From contig JAGOCN010000099.1 in assembly GCA_017998735.1 (NCBI GenBank), positions 1 through 6,631 on the forward strand: a DNA stretch of 6,631 nt, written 5' to 3'. The notes below the pieces were generated by a model. The model saw only the letters and a program-made list of their open reading frames with translations, ran no database searches and was not told where the DNA came from. Positions within the stretch are counted from its first letter, which is position 1; every line of letters begins with the position of its first letter. Both the position numbers and the translations under genes were made by a program. Origin of the DNA: Giesbergeria sp. (lineage in GTDB: Bacteria; Pseudomonadota; Gammaproteobacteria; Burkholderiales; Burkholderiaceae_C). This document shows, piece by piece, positions 1-5,414 of the stretch.

Positions 1-1580
1 GCCTGCTGCCGCCTGCCGGACTGCACGGCGTGCAGCAGGCCGCCGTGCTGCTGGCCGACGCCATTGCCCGGCAGCAGCGCCTGTGCATCGTCGCCGACTA
101 CGACTGCGACGGTGCCACCGCCTGCGCCGTGGCGGTGCGCGGCCTGCGCCTGCTGGGCGCGCAGCATGTCGATTATTTGGTGCCCGACCGCGTGACCGAT
201 GGCTATGGCCTGACCGCACCGATTGCCAAACGCGTGCACGCACGCGGCGCCGACCTCTTGATCACCGTGGACAACGGCATTGCCAGCGTGGACGGCGTGG
301 CCGAAGCGCGCGCGCTGGGCCTGGCGGTGCTGGTGACCGACCACCACCTGCCCGGCCCGCAGCTGCCGGCGGCCGATGCCATCGTCAACCCGAACCAGCC
401 CGGCTGCGGTTTTGAAAGCAAGAGCCTGGCCGGGGTCGGCGTGATGTTCTATGTGCTGCTGGCATTGCGCACCGAGCTGCGTGCGCGCGGCGTGTTTGAC
501 AAGGCCACGCAGCCGCGCCTGGAGCCCCTGCTGCCGCTGGTGGCGCTGGGCACCGTGGCCGACGTGGTGCGGCTGGACGCCAACAACCGCCGGCTGGTGG
601 CGCAGGGCTTGAAGCGCATCCGCGCCGGCCACCTGCCGGCAGGTATGGCGGCGCTGTTTGTCGCCGCCGGGCGCCAGGCGCAGGTGGCCACCACCTTTGA
701 TTTCGGCTTTGCGCTCGGCCCGCGCATCAACGCCGCCGGCCGGCTGGCCGACATGACCATCGGCATCGAATGCCTGCTGACCGACGACCCGGCGCAGGCC
801 CTGGCACTGGCGCAGGCGCTGGACGCGATCAACCGCGAACGCCGCAGCATCGAAGGCGGCATGCGCGAGCAGGCCATGCTGATGGCGGACCAGCTGCTGG
901 ACATGGACGACGCGCCGCCACCGGCCATCACCCTGTTTGACCCGGATTTTCACGAAGGCGTGGTCGGCATCGTCGCTTCGCGCATCAAGGACCGGCTGCA
1001 CCGCCCGGCCTTTGTGTTTGCCGCCAGCAGCGCGCCGGGCAAGGGGCACGAGCTGAAGGGCTCGGGCCGCTCGATTCCGGGTTTCCATTTGCGCGACGCG
1101 CTCGACCTGGTGGCCAAGCGCCACCCCGGCGTGCTGCTGAAATTTGGCGGCCATGCCATGGCGGCGGGCTGCACCATTGCGGCCGACCAGCTGGCCGTGT
1201 TTGGCCAGGCGCTGGCGCAGGTGGCGCGCGAATGGCTGGACGCCGCCACGCTGACCCGGCGGCTCGACACCGACGGCCCGCTGGCGCCCGAGTACTGCCG
1301 CACCGACCTGGTGGACGCGCTGCACCGCGAGGTCTGGGGCCAGGGCTTTGCCCCGCCCACCTTCAGCGAGGAGGTGCAGGTGCTGAGCCAGCGGCTGGTG
1401 GGCGCGGACAAGAACCACCTGTCGGTCAAGCTGCTGCACCAGGGCCAGCCGGTCGATGGCGTGTGGTTTGGCCGCACCGACCCGCTGCCCGGCCGCGTGC
1501 TGCTGGCTTTCAGGCTGGACGTGAACGAATGGAAGGGCGAACGCCGGCTGCAGTTTTTGATTGAAGGCGCGGAGGTGTGA
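1..1580 (+). CDS. recJ: Single-stranded-DNA-specific exonuclease RecJ (5'-truncated by window edge)
   Basis: RecJ degrades single-stranded DNA 5'->3' with Mg/Mn in recombination (RecF pathway) and in mismatch and base-excision repair. The reading frame is open from base 3, so the gene begins outside the window. The visible start LLPPAGLHGVQQA aligns in memory with E. coli RecJ near residue 50, so about 50 residues are missing. Counting the GTG codon at 30 as residue 1, the DHH-family motifs run in order: DYDCDG (23-28), DNG (81-83), DHH (104-106), GVGVMF (135-140), the ALGTVADVVRLD block (172-183) and GPRINAAGRL (230-239). The DHHA1 part follows, with SGRSIPGFHLRDAL (345-358) and GGHAMAAG (373-380). 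The C-terminal OB-fold ends in NEWKGERRLQFLIE. All expected catalytic residues are present, so the visible part looks intact. It ends at TGA 1578-1580 and converges with the chemoreceptor gene. Confidence 0.96.
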   Translation, partial: LLPPAGLHGVQQAAVLLADAIARQQRLCIVADYDCDGATACAVAVRGLRLLGAQHVDYLVPDRVTDGYGLTAPIAKRVHARGADLLITVDNGIASVDGVAEARALGLAVLVTDHHLPGPQLPAADAIVNPNQPGCGFESKSLAGVGVMFYVLLALRTELRARGVFDKATQPRLEPLLPLVALGTVADVVRLDANNRRLVAQGLKRIRAGHLPAGMAALFVAAGRQAQVATTFDFGFALGPRINAAGRLADMTIGIECLLTDDPAQALALAQALDAINRERRSIEGGMREQAMLMADQLLDMDDAPPPAITLFDPDFHEGVVGIVASRIKDRLHRPAFVFAASSAPGKGHELKGSGRSIPGFHLRDALDLVAKRHPGVLLKFGGHAMAAGCTIAADQLAVFGQALAQVAREWLDAATLTRRLDTDGPLAPEYCRTDLVDALHREVWGQGFAPPTFSEEVQVLSQRLVGADKNHLSVKLLHQGQPVDGVWFGRTDPLPGRVLLAFRLDVNEWKGERRLQFLIEGAEV

Positions 1581-1620
1581 TCTGGTGTGATCTGGTGTGA
1601 ACTGGTCTGCTGTGAACTGG
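1574..1620. repeat. Short 10-bp tandem repeat (TCTGGTGTGA) at the recJ stop
   Basis: TCTGGTGTGA occurs exactly at 1581-1590 and 1591-1600. A partial copy, GGTGTGA, at 1574-1580 forms the end of recJ. A related TGTGAACTGG is present at 1596-1605 and again at 1611-1620. Because the period is 10 nt, the TGA in successive units (1578, 1588, 1598) falls in all three forward frames. It looks like local slippage duplication of the end of the gene. No function can be assigned from sequence alone. Confidence 0.7.
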
Positions 1621-1687
1621 CGCATTGCCTTGCTGCCGGCACGGTGCGGCGCGGGGCATGGGAACGTCAAGCAGACCCGCGCAAATG

Positions 1688-1755
1688 CTGATTTATAGCC
1701 AAATCGGCTTCCAGCCCTTGTGCTGCTTGCGCGAGCAGCTATCAAAATAGAAGCA
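1688..1755. repeat. Imperfect palindromic intergenic element, Comamonadaceae dispersed-repeat type
   Basis: This AT-richer island contains nested inverted repeats. GATTT/AAATC flank ATAGCC (1690-1705). ATAGC (1695-1699) can pair with GCTAT (1738-1742). GCTGCT (1722-1727) pairs perfectly with AGCAGC (1734-1739) around a TGCGCG loop. The reverse-strand reading, CTATTTTGATAGCTGCT followed by a GC hairpin, CTGGA-GCC and GATTTGGCTATAAATC, resembles from memory a palindromic repeat common between genes in Acidovorax, Polaromonas and Rhodoferax. The placement between convergent genes fits. It could act as a bidirectional transcription or decay stop, but neither strand has a classic T-tract after the hairpin. 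The structure is seen directly; the family assignment is recollection. Confidence 0.55.
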
Positions 1756-1770
1756 AAACTCCTTGCAGAC

Positions 1771-1807
1771 CCTGCACCTGTGTTGGGGCCTGCACCTGCA
1801 CCTGCTG
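1771..1807. repeat. CCTGCACCTG short direct repeats
   Basis: CCTGCACCTG occurs at 1771-1780 and 1789-1798, followed by CACCTGCTG, giving three or four closely spaced CACCTG units just past the chemoreceptor stop. On the reverse strand, the end of the chemoreceptor transcript, they read CAGGTGCAGG. Simple slippage repeats are the likeliest explanation. No binding protein or structure is evident. Confidence 0.4.
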
Positions 1808-1820
1808 CCCGCGCCTGCGT

Positions 1821-3599
1821 TCAGAAACTTTCCCAGTCTTCCTGGCTGGCCAGCACGGGGCGGCTGCGGGGCCCTTTGCCGTTGGCGGTCCGGTGCGGGC
1901 CGGTGTGGCTGAAGGACAGGTCGGTGTCGTCAAATTCTTCGGCAGCGGCTCCAGACAGCGCGGGCGTGCGGTCGGGCAGTTGCTGCTGCAGCCGGTCCCA
2001 GGCGGTGGAGGCCGTGTGGCCCGCCTGCCCTGCGTCCTGCCAGGCGCCGGTGTCCACGTTGAACAGCGACACCACCTGCGACAGGTGCTGCGCCTGGCCG
2101 TGCAGGGCGCTGGCGGCTGCGCCGGACTGTTCCAGCAGCAGCGCGCCCTGGCGCACCTGCTGGTCCAGGCGGGCCAGCGCCTGGCCGGTGTGTGCAGCGC
2201 CCGCGTGCTGCGCGCCGGACGCGGTGGCCACATCGGCCACCAGATCTTCCAGGTGCTGCACGCTGGCGGCAATGCGCTCCATGCCCTGGCCGGCCTGGGC
2301 CACCTGCTGCGCGCCCATGTCCACGCTGTGCACCGCAGCGCCGAACAGCATGCGCAGTTCGCGGGCCGCTTCGGTGCTGCGCCGGGCCAGCAGGCGCGCC
2401 TCGCCGGCCACCACTTCAAAGCCCTCGCCCTGCTCGCCGGCGCGCACCGCTTCGACAGCGGCGTTGAGCGCCAGGATCTGCGTCTGAAAGGCCAGCGACT
2501 CCAGGGCGGCGATGGCAGGGCCCATCTGGCGCGAACGGGCGCCAATGCCCTTCATGCTGCTGGCCACCTGCGCCACCACTTCGGTGCCATGCCCAGTGGC
2601 CTGCGCCGCGCTTTGCACCAGGGCGCCAGCCGCGCGTGCGCTGTCGGCCGACTGCACCAGCGCGGTGCCCAGCTGCGCCATGCCGGCAGCGGCCTGCTCC
2701 AGTTCGGTGGCGGCCTGCCGGTGCTGCACCGACAGGCTTTGCTGGTCCCTGGCCAGCTGCGCCGCCACGCCGCCCACCGACTGCACCCCCAGGCGCATTT
2801 CGCCCACCACGCTGCGCAGCCGCGCCGCCATGTCCGAGAACGACTGCAGCACCTGGCCCGGCACGGGCCGGCGCCCGCCGTGCGGCGCGGCGGGCTGGTC
2901 GGCACCGGCACTGGCAATGGCATTGGCCAGGCCCATGGCATGGCGCAGGGGCTGGTGGATGGAGCGCAGCAGCCACGTTGCCAGCCCCGCAGCGGCCAGC
3001 ACCAGCAGGCATGCCAGCGCCGCCGCCACCTGCACGGCCGTGGCCATGCGCCCGTGGCCTGCAGCCCTGGCCTGCGCGCGCTGGCGCTCCTGCAGCGCGA
3101 CAAAGGCGTCCTGCGATGCGCTGTAGGCGGCCAGGGCCGGGCGCAGTTTTTCCTGCACCACGGTGCCGGCCAGCGCCACGCCGCCGTCCAGCCGGGCCTG
3201 CTGCGCCTGGTCCGCCAGGGCCAGCACGGCGGCCTGTTCGCTGGCCAGGCGCTCCAGCTGCGGTCGGCTTTCAGGAAAGGCGGCCGTTTCGGCCAGCTTT
3301 TTCTGCAAGGCCGCAGTGCCTGCCCTGCCCTGCGCCAGGCGCTGCTGCAGCTGGGCATGGGCCGCGCCGTCGCTGACCAGCGCACTGGCCAGGGCGCGCT
3401 CCAGGTCCAGCGCGTCCAAGCCCTGCCAGCGCAGCGCCAGGGCAGTGCGCGCTTCGCTGGCCTGCACCTGCTGCTCCACCCCGATCTGGATCTGGCCCAG
3501 CTGGTGCAATAGCGCCCACCCCAGCAGCAGCAGTGCCAGTACCAGTCCGACCAGGGCGGCCCACAGCGTGCGTGCCACGGGCAGGTTGTTGAAGTTCAT
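1821..3599 (-). CDS. Methyl-accepting chemotaxis protein (divergent chemoreceptor)
   Basis: This is an inner-membrane chemoreceptor of 592 residues that would sense a periplasmic cue and control CheA through CheW. Visible parts are TM1 (about 13-34), a helical periplasmic region (35-185) of the four-helix-bundle size class, TM2 (187-211), a HAMP-like segment from RSIHQPLRHA (212-265) and the cytoplasmic coiled-coil hairpin. The tip at 370-391 reads AFQTQILALNAAVEAVRAGEQ. A flexible linker (about 517-587) ends in DWESF, matching the xWxxF/Y docking peptide for CheR/CheB. Oddities are QTQ for the usual QTN, EAV for EAA, no DExG in the HAMP second helix, and fewer paired Glu/Gln methylation sites. 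The ATG at 3599 was chosen because GGAAA lies 6 nt upstream. An ATG 45 nt earlier adds MAWRCGLQPFIWKRT, which is atypical and lacks a ribosome site. The ligand is unknown, and no other chemotaxis genes are in view. Confidence 0.93.
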   Translation of the reverse strand: MNFNNLPVARTLWAALVGLVLALLLLGWALLHQLGQIQIGVEQQVQASEARTALALRWQGLDALDLERALASALVSDGAAHAQLQQRLAQGRAGTAALQKKLAETAAFPESRPQLERLASEQAAVLALADQAQQARLDGGVALAGTVVQEKLRPALAAYSASQDAFVALQERQRAQARAAGHGRMATAVQVAAALACLLVLAAAGLATWLLRSIHQPLRHAMGLANAIASAGADQPAAPHGGRRPVPGQVLQSFSDMAARLRSVVGEMRLGVQSVGGVAAQLARDQQSLSVQHRQAATELEQAAAGMAQLGTALVQSADSARAAGALVQSAAQATGHGTEVVAQVASSMKGIGARSRQMGPAIAALESLAFQTQILALNAAVEAVRAGEQGEGFEVVAGEARLLARRSTEAARELRMLFGAAVHSVDMGAQQVAQAGQGMERIAASVQHLEDLVADVATASGAQHAGAAHTGQALARLDQQVRQGALLLEQSGAAASALHGQAQHLSQVVSLFNVDTGAWQDAGQAGHTASTAWDRLQQQLPDRTPALSGAAAEEFDDTDLSFSHTGPHRTANGKGPRSRPVLASQEDWESF

Positions 3600-3670
3600 C
3601 GTGCGTTTCCAGATAAAAGGCTGCAAGCCACAGCGCCAGGCCATGGTGCAATTTGCAAATTCTACTTTTA

Positions 3671-3700
3671 ATTACATATTTAACACATTGGGGTTATCAA
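3671..3700 (-). promoter_or_regulatory. Putative sigma-70 promoter of the chemoreceptor gene
   Basis: On the reverse strand TTGATA (3700-3695, 5/6 to TTGACA) is followed after 18 nt by TGTAAT (3676-3671, 5/6 to TATAAT). Transcription would start near 3664, giving a leader of about 65 nt before the ATG at 3599. The region is AT-rich compared with its surroundings. No good flagellar sigma-28 match (TAAAG-N15-GCCGATAA) was found, so expression may not follow the flagellar regulon. This is motif reading only. Confidence 0.5.
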
Positions 3701-3703
3701 CCC
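3691..3703. promoter_or_regulatory. GGGTT-ATC-AACCC palindrome over the chemoreceptor -35
   Basis: A perfect inverted repeat with 5-bp arms (3691-3695 and 3699-3703) and a 3-bp centre overlaps the -35 hexamer of the putative chemoreceptor promoter. It could be a small operator for a dimeric repressor. In a rightward transcript it could fold as a hairpin just upstream of the UUCG hairpin. It is short, so chance is possible. Confidence 0.3.
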
Positions 3704-3711
3704 TGCGCACT

Positions 3712-3730
3712 GCCCTTCGGGGCGCTTTTT
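3712..3730 (+). terminator. UUCG-capped intrinsic-terminator-like hairpin with T5 tail
   Basis: GCCC (3712-3715), TTCG loop (3716-3719) and GGGC (3720-3723) are followed by GC and five Ts (3726-3730). The GC at 3724-3725 could pair with an upstream GC (3705-3708 region) across a small bulge, lengthening the stem. The stem plus T-tract points rightward, yet no rightward gene lies between the chemoreceptor start and this site. It may end a short RNA, attenuate transcription into the PHP-domain gene, or insulate it from upstream readthrough. The 4-bp core stem is short, so efficiency is uncertain. Confidence 0.45.
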
Positions 3731-3743
3731 CATGTCGCGGTTC

Positions 3744-3749
3744 TACAAT
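3744..3749 (+). promoter_or_regulatory. -10 box TACAAT for the PHP-domain gene, possibly leaderless
   Basis: TACAAT (5/6 to TATAAT) is followed by 6 nt and then the in-frame GTG at 3756, which puts the expected transcription start at or next to that codon. No good -35 is visible; the expected place is occupied by the terminator-like hairpin. No Shine-Dalgarno precedes either candidate start. The box sits inside the reading frame if the earlier ATG at 3732 is used. Confidence 0.4.
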
Positions 3750-3755
3750 GCCGCC

Positions 3756-4637
3756 GTGCCTTCCTCCCCTGAAACACCCTGCGACCTCAACGCCGACCTG
3801 CACTGCCACTCCGTGGTGTCTGACGGAACACTGACGCCCGAAGCCCTGGCCGAACGCGCCCGCAGCAACGGCGTGGCGCTGTGGTCGCTGACCGACCACG
3901 ACGAGGTGGCCGGCCAGCAGCGCGCCGCTGAAGCCGCCCGTGTGCAGGGTGTGGCCTACCTGACCGGCACCGAAATCTCGGTCAGCTTTGCCGGCGCCAC
4001 GGTGCACATCGTGGGGCTGGGCTTTGACGCCGACAACGCTGCGCTGGTGCAGGGCCTGGCCGCCACGCGCGGCGGGCGCGATGCGCGGGCACGCGCCATG
4101 GCCGAGGGGCTGGCGCTGGCGGGCATTGGCGGCGCCTACGAGGGCGCGCTGCGCTATGTGGGCAACCCGGATTTGATCTCGCGCACGCACTTTGCGCGCT
4201 TTCTGGTCGACAGCGGCGTGTGCCGCGACACCGGCCAGGTGTTTCGCCGGTTTCTGGTCGAGGGCAAACCGGGGTTTGTGGAGCACCGCTGGGCTGGGCT
4301 GGGCGATGCGGTGCGCTGGATCACGCAGGCCGGCGGCATGGCGGTGATTGCCCACCCGGCGCGCTACCACCTGAGCACCAACGCCGAATACGCATTGTTT
4401 TCCGAGTTCTGTCAGCACGGCGGCCAGGGCGTGGAAGTGGTGACCGGCGCGCATTCGGTGCCCGAGTACGCCACCTACGCCGCCATGGCACGCGAATTCG
4501 GTCTGGCGGCTTCGCGCGGCAGCGACTTTCACAGCCCCGAGGAATCGCGCACCGACCTGGGCGCGCTGCCGCCGCTGCCCGCCGGTTTGACACCGGTGTG
4601 GGAACTGCTGGCAGGGCGCATTCGTCACCCGCACTGA
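3756..4637 (+). CDS. rnm: PHP-domain phosphoesterase: RNase AM / 3',5'-nucleotide bisphosphate phosphatase family
   Basis: Members of this family (E. coli Rnm, formerly YciV/TrpH) trim the 5' ends of rRNAs as a 5'-3' exoribonuclease. A Chromobacterium homologue removes the 3' phosphate of nucleoside 3',5'-bisphosphates. The fold is a cytoplasmic metal-dependent PHP barrel. Counting from the GTG, the expected metal and active-site residues are DLHCHS (H16, H18), D23 in SDGT, H48 in LTDHDE, E73 in GTEIS, H145 in RTHFARFL, H200 in IAHPARY, and D257 and H259 in GSDFH. Length from the GTG is 293 residues, the size of E. coli Rnm. An in-frame ATG at 3732 would add eight residues, but it abuts the T-tract of a terminator-like hairpin and its first codons overlap a TACAAT box, so I prefer the GTG. 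The next gene starts 27 nt downstream, so the two are probably co-transcribed. Confidence 0.92.
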   Translation: MPSSPETPCDLNADLHCHSVVSDGTLTPEALAERARSNGVALWSLTDHDEVAGQQRAAEAARVQGVAYLTGTEISVSFAGATVHIVGLGFDADNAALVQGLAATRGGRDARARAMAEGLALAGIGGAYEGALRYVGNPDLISRTHFARFLVDSGVCRDTGQVFRRFLVEGKPGFVEHRWAGLGDAVRWITQAGGMAVIAHPARYHLSTNAEYALFSEFCQHGGQGVEVVTGAHSVPEYATYAAMAREFGLAASRGSDFHSPEESRTDLGALPPLPAGLTPVWELLAGRIRHPH

Positions 4638-4664
4638 AATTTCTTTACCGAACCCCGTTTTGCC

Positions 4665-5303
4665 ATGGCCCAGCTTTTTGAAATCCATTCCGACAACCCG
4701 CAGCCGCGCCTGCTCAAGCAGGCCGCAGCCCTGCTGCAAAAAGGCAGCGTGCTGGCGGTGCCCACCGATTCGAGCTATGCGCTGGTCTGCCAGATCGACG
4801 ACCGGGCGGCCGTCGAGCGCCTGCGCCGCATCCGCGGGGTGGACGACAAGCACCACCTGACGCTGCTGTGCCGCGACCTGTCGGAACTGGCCAACTACGC
4901 GCGCGTCGACAACCGCCAGTACCGGCTGCTCAAGGCCGCCACACCGGGGCCGTACACCTTCATTCTGGAAGCGTCCAAGGAAGTGCCGCGCCGCATCAGC
5001 CACCCCTCGCGCAAGACCATCGGCCTGCGCGTGCCCGACTGCAAGAGCCTGCAGATGCTGCTGGAACTGCACGGCGGCCCGCTGCTGGCCACCACGCTGA
5101 TTCCGCAGGACGAAACCGAGGCGCTGAACGACGCGGGCGACATCCGCGAACGCTACGAGCGCCTGATCGACGCCATCGTGGACGCCGGCGCCTGCCCGCT
5201 CGCTCCCACCACCGTCATTGACCTCACCCCCATGGACAGCGGCGGTGAACCCGACGTGCTGCGGCGCGGGCGCGGCAGCCTGGCGGACATCGGCCTGGGC
5301 TGA
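4665..5303 (+). CDS. yciO: Sua5/YciO/YrdC-family protein, YciO type
   Basis: This family shares the dsRNA/nucleotide-binding fold of TsaC/Sua5, which make L-threonylcarbamoyl-AMP for tRNA t6A. The 212-residue protein resembles E. coli YciO (about 206 residues) nearly end to end: a start of the type FEIHSDNPQPRL, PTDSSYAL (33-40, TsaC type PTDTVYGL), RRIRGVDDKHHLTLLCRDLS (54-73), TPGPYTFIL (93-101), KEVPRR (105-110), RKTIGLRVP (116-124) and PTTVIDL (181-187). There is no C-terminal Sua5 domain. A t6A role for YciO proteins is not firmly established, so the common label threonylcarbamoyl-AMP synthase should be read with care. The gene follows the PHP-domain gene by 27 nt, as yciO follows rnm in E. 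coli. ATG 4665 is the only sensible start, and no clear Shine-Dalgarno precedes it. Confidence 0.93.
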   Translation: MAQLFEIHSDNPQPRLLKQAAALLQKGSVLAVPTDSSYALVCQIDDRAAVERLRRIRGVDDKHHLTLLCRDLSELANYARVDNRQYRLLKAATPGPYTFILEASKEVPRRISHPSRKTIGLRVPDCKSLQMLLELHGGPLLATTLIPQDETEALNDAGDIRERYERLIDAIVDAGACPLAPTTVIDLTPMDSGGEPDVLRRGRGSLADIGLG

Positions 5304-5307
5304 AGCA

Positions 5308-5320
5308 CCGGCTGCGCCGG
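5308..5320. other. GC hairpin after yciO
   Basis: CCGGC-TGC-GCCGG forms a perfect 5-bp stem with a 3-nt loop five bases after the yciO stop. There is no T-tract, so it is not a standard intrinsic terminator. It could stabilise the 3' end of a processed mRNA or mean nothing in such GC-rich DNA. The rest of the gap to the protease gene shows only the -10-like box described separately. Confidence 0.3.
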
Positions 5321-5401
5321 CCACCGCACGGACGGGATATCACAGCGCGCCCGGACAGACAGGCAGCACGGCCTTTGCGCCGCCATGCTGCAGTGCAATG
5401 C

Positions 5402-5407
5402 GACAAT
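5402..5407 (+). promoter_or_regulatory. -10-like box GACAAT for the site-2 protease gene
   Basis: GACAAT (4/6 to TATAAT) is followed by 7 nt and the in-frame GTG at 5415. This is almost the same arrangement, ACAATG-C-GC-rich-GTG, as in front of the PHP-domain gene. No -35 at proper spacing was seen. The support is the positional parallel with the other gene more than the hexamer itself. Confidence 0.3.
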
Positions 5408-5414
5408 GCGCGCA

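Noticed and set aside
30..32. GTG at 30 as the true recJ start
   Set aside because: The frame continues open to base 3 and the upstream residues match RecJ, so this is an internal Val codon and the gene begins outside the window.
1581..1820. A small gene or tRNA in the recJ-chemoreceptor gap
   Set aside because: No frame has a plausible start with coding character, and I saw no tRNA-like cloverleaf or CCA end. The gap is explained by repeats.
1893..3512. A 539-codon open frame on the + strand, antisense to the chemoreceptor gene
   Set aside because: It lies wholly opposite a gene with clear TM, HAMP-like and MCP-tip features, has a low-complexity His/Gly/Arg/Ala composition, and shows no recognisable domain. 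Long antisense frames are expected in GC-rich DNA.
3642..3644. Upstream ATG as the chemoreceptor start (adds MAWRCGLQPFIWKRT)
   Set aside because: No ribosome site precedes it and the extension is unlike receptor N-termini. The ATG at 3599 has GGAAA at good spacing and begins MNFNNLPVARTL.
3600..3730. Flagellar sigma-28 promoter for the chemoreceptor
   Set aside because: The nearest match, GTTGATAA, lacks a TAAAG-like element at the required distance, while a sigma-70-type pair fits better.
5308..5320. The CCGGC/GCCGG hairpin as a rho-independent terminator after yciO
   Set aside because: No T-tract follows and the stem is only 5 bp, so it is listed only as a hairpin.
3672..5324. A 550-codon open frame on the - strand spanning rnm and yciO
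   Set aside because: It is antisense to two well-supported genes and has a biased His/Gln/Gly/Arg composition with no family motifs. It is open only because of the GC-rich codon pattern of the other strand.
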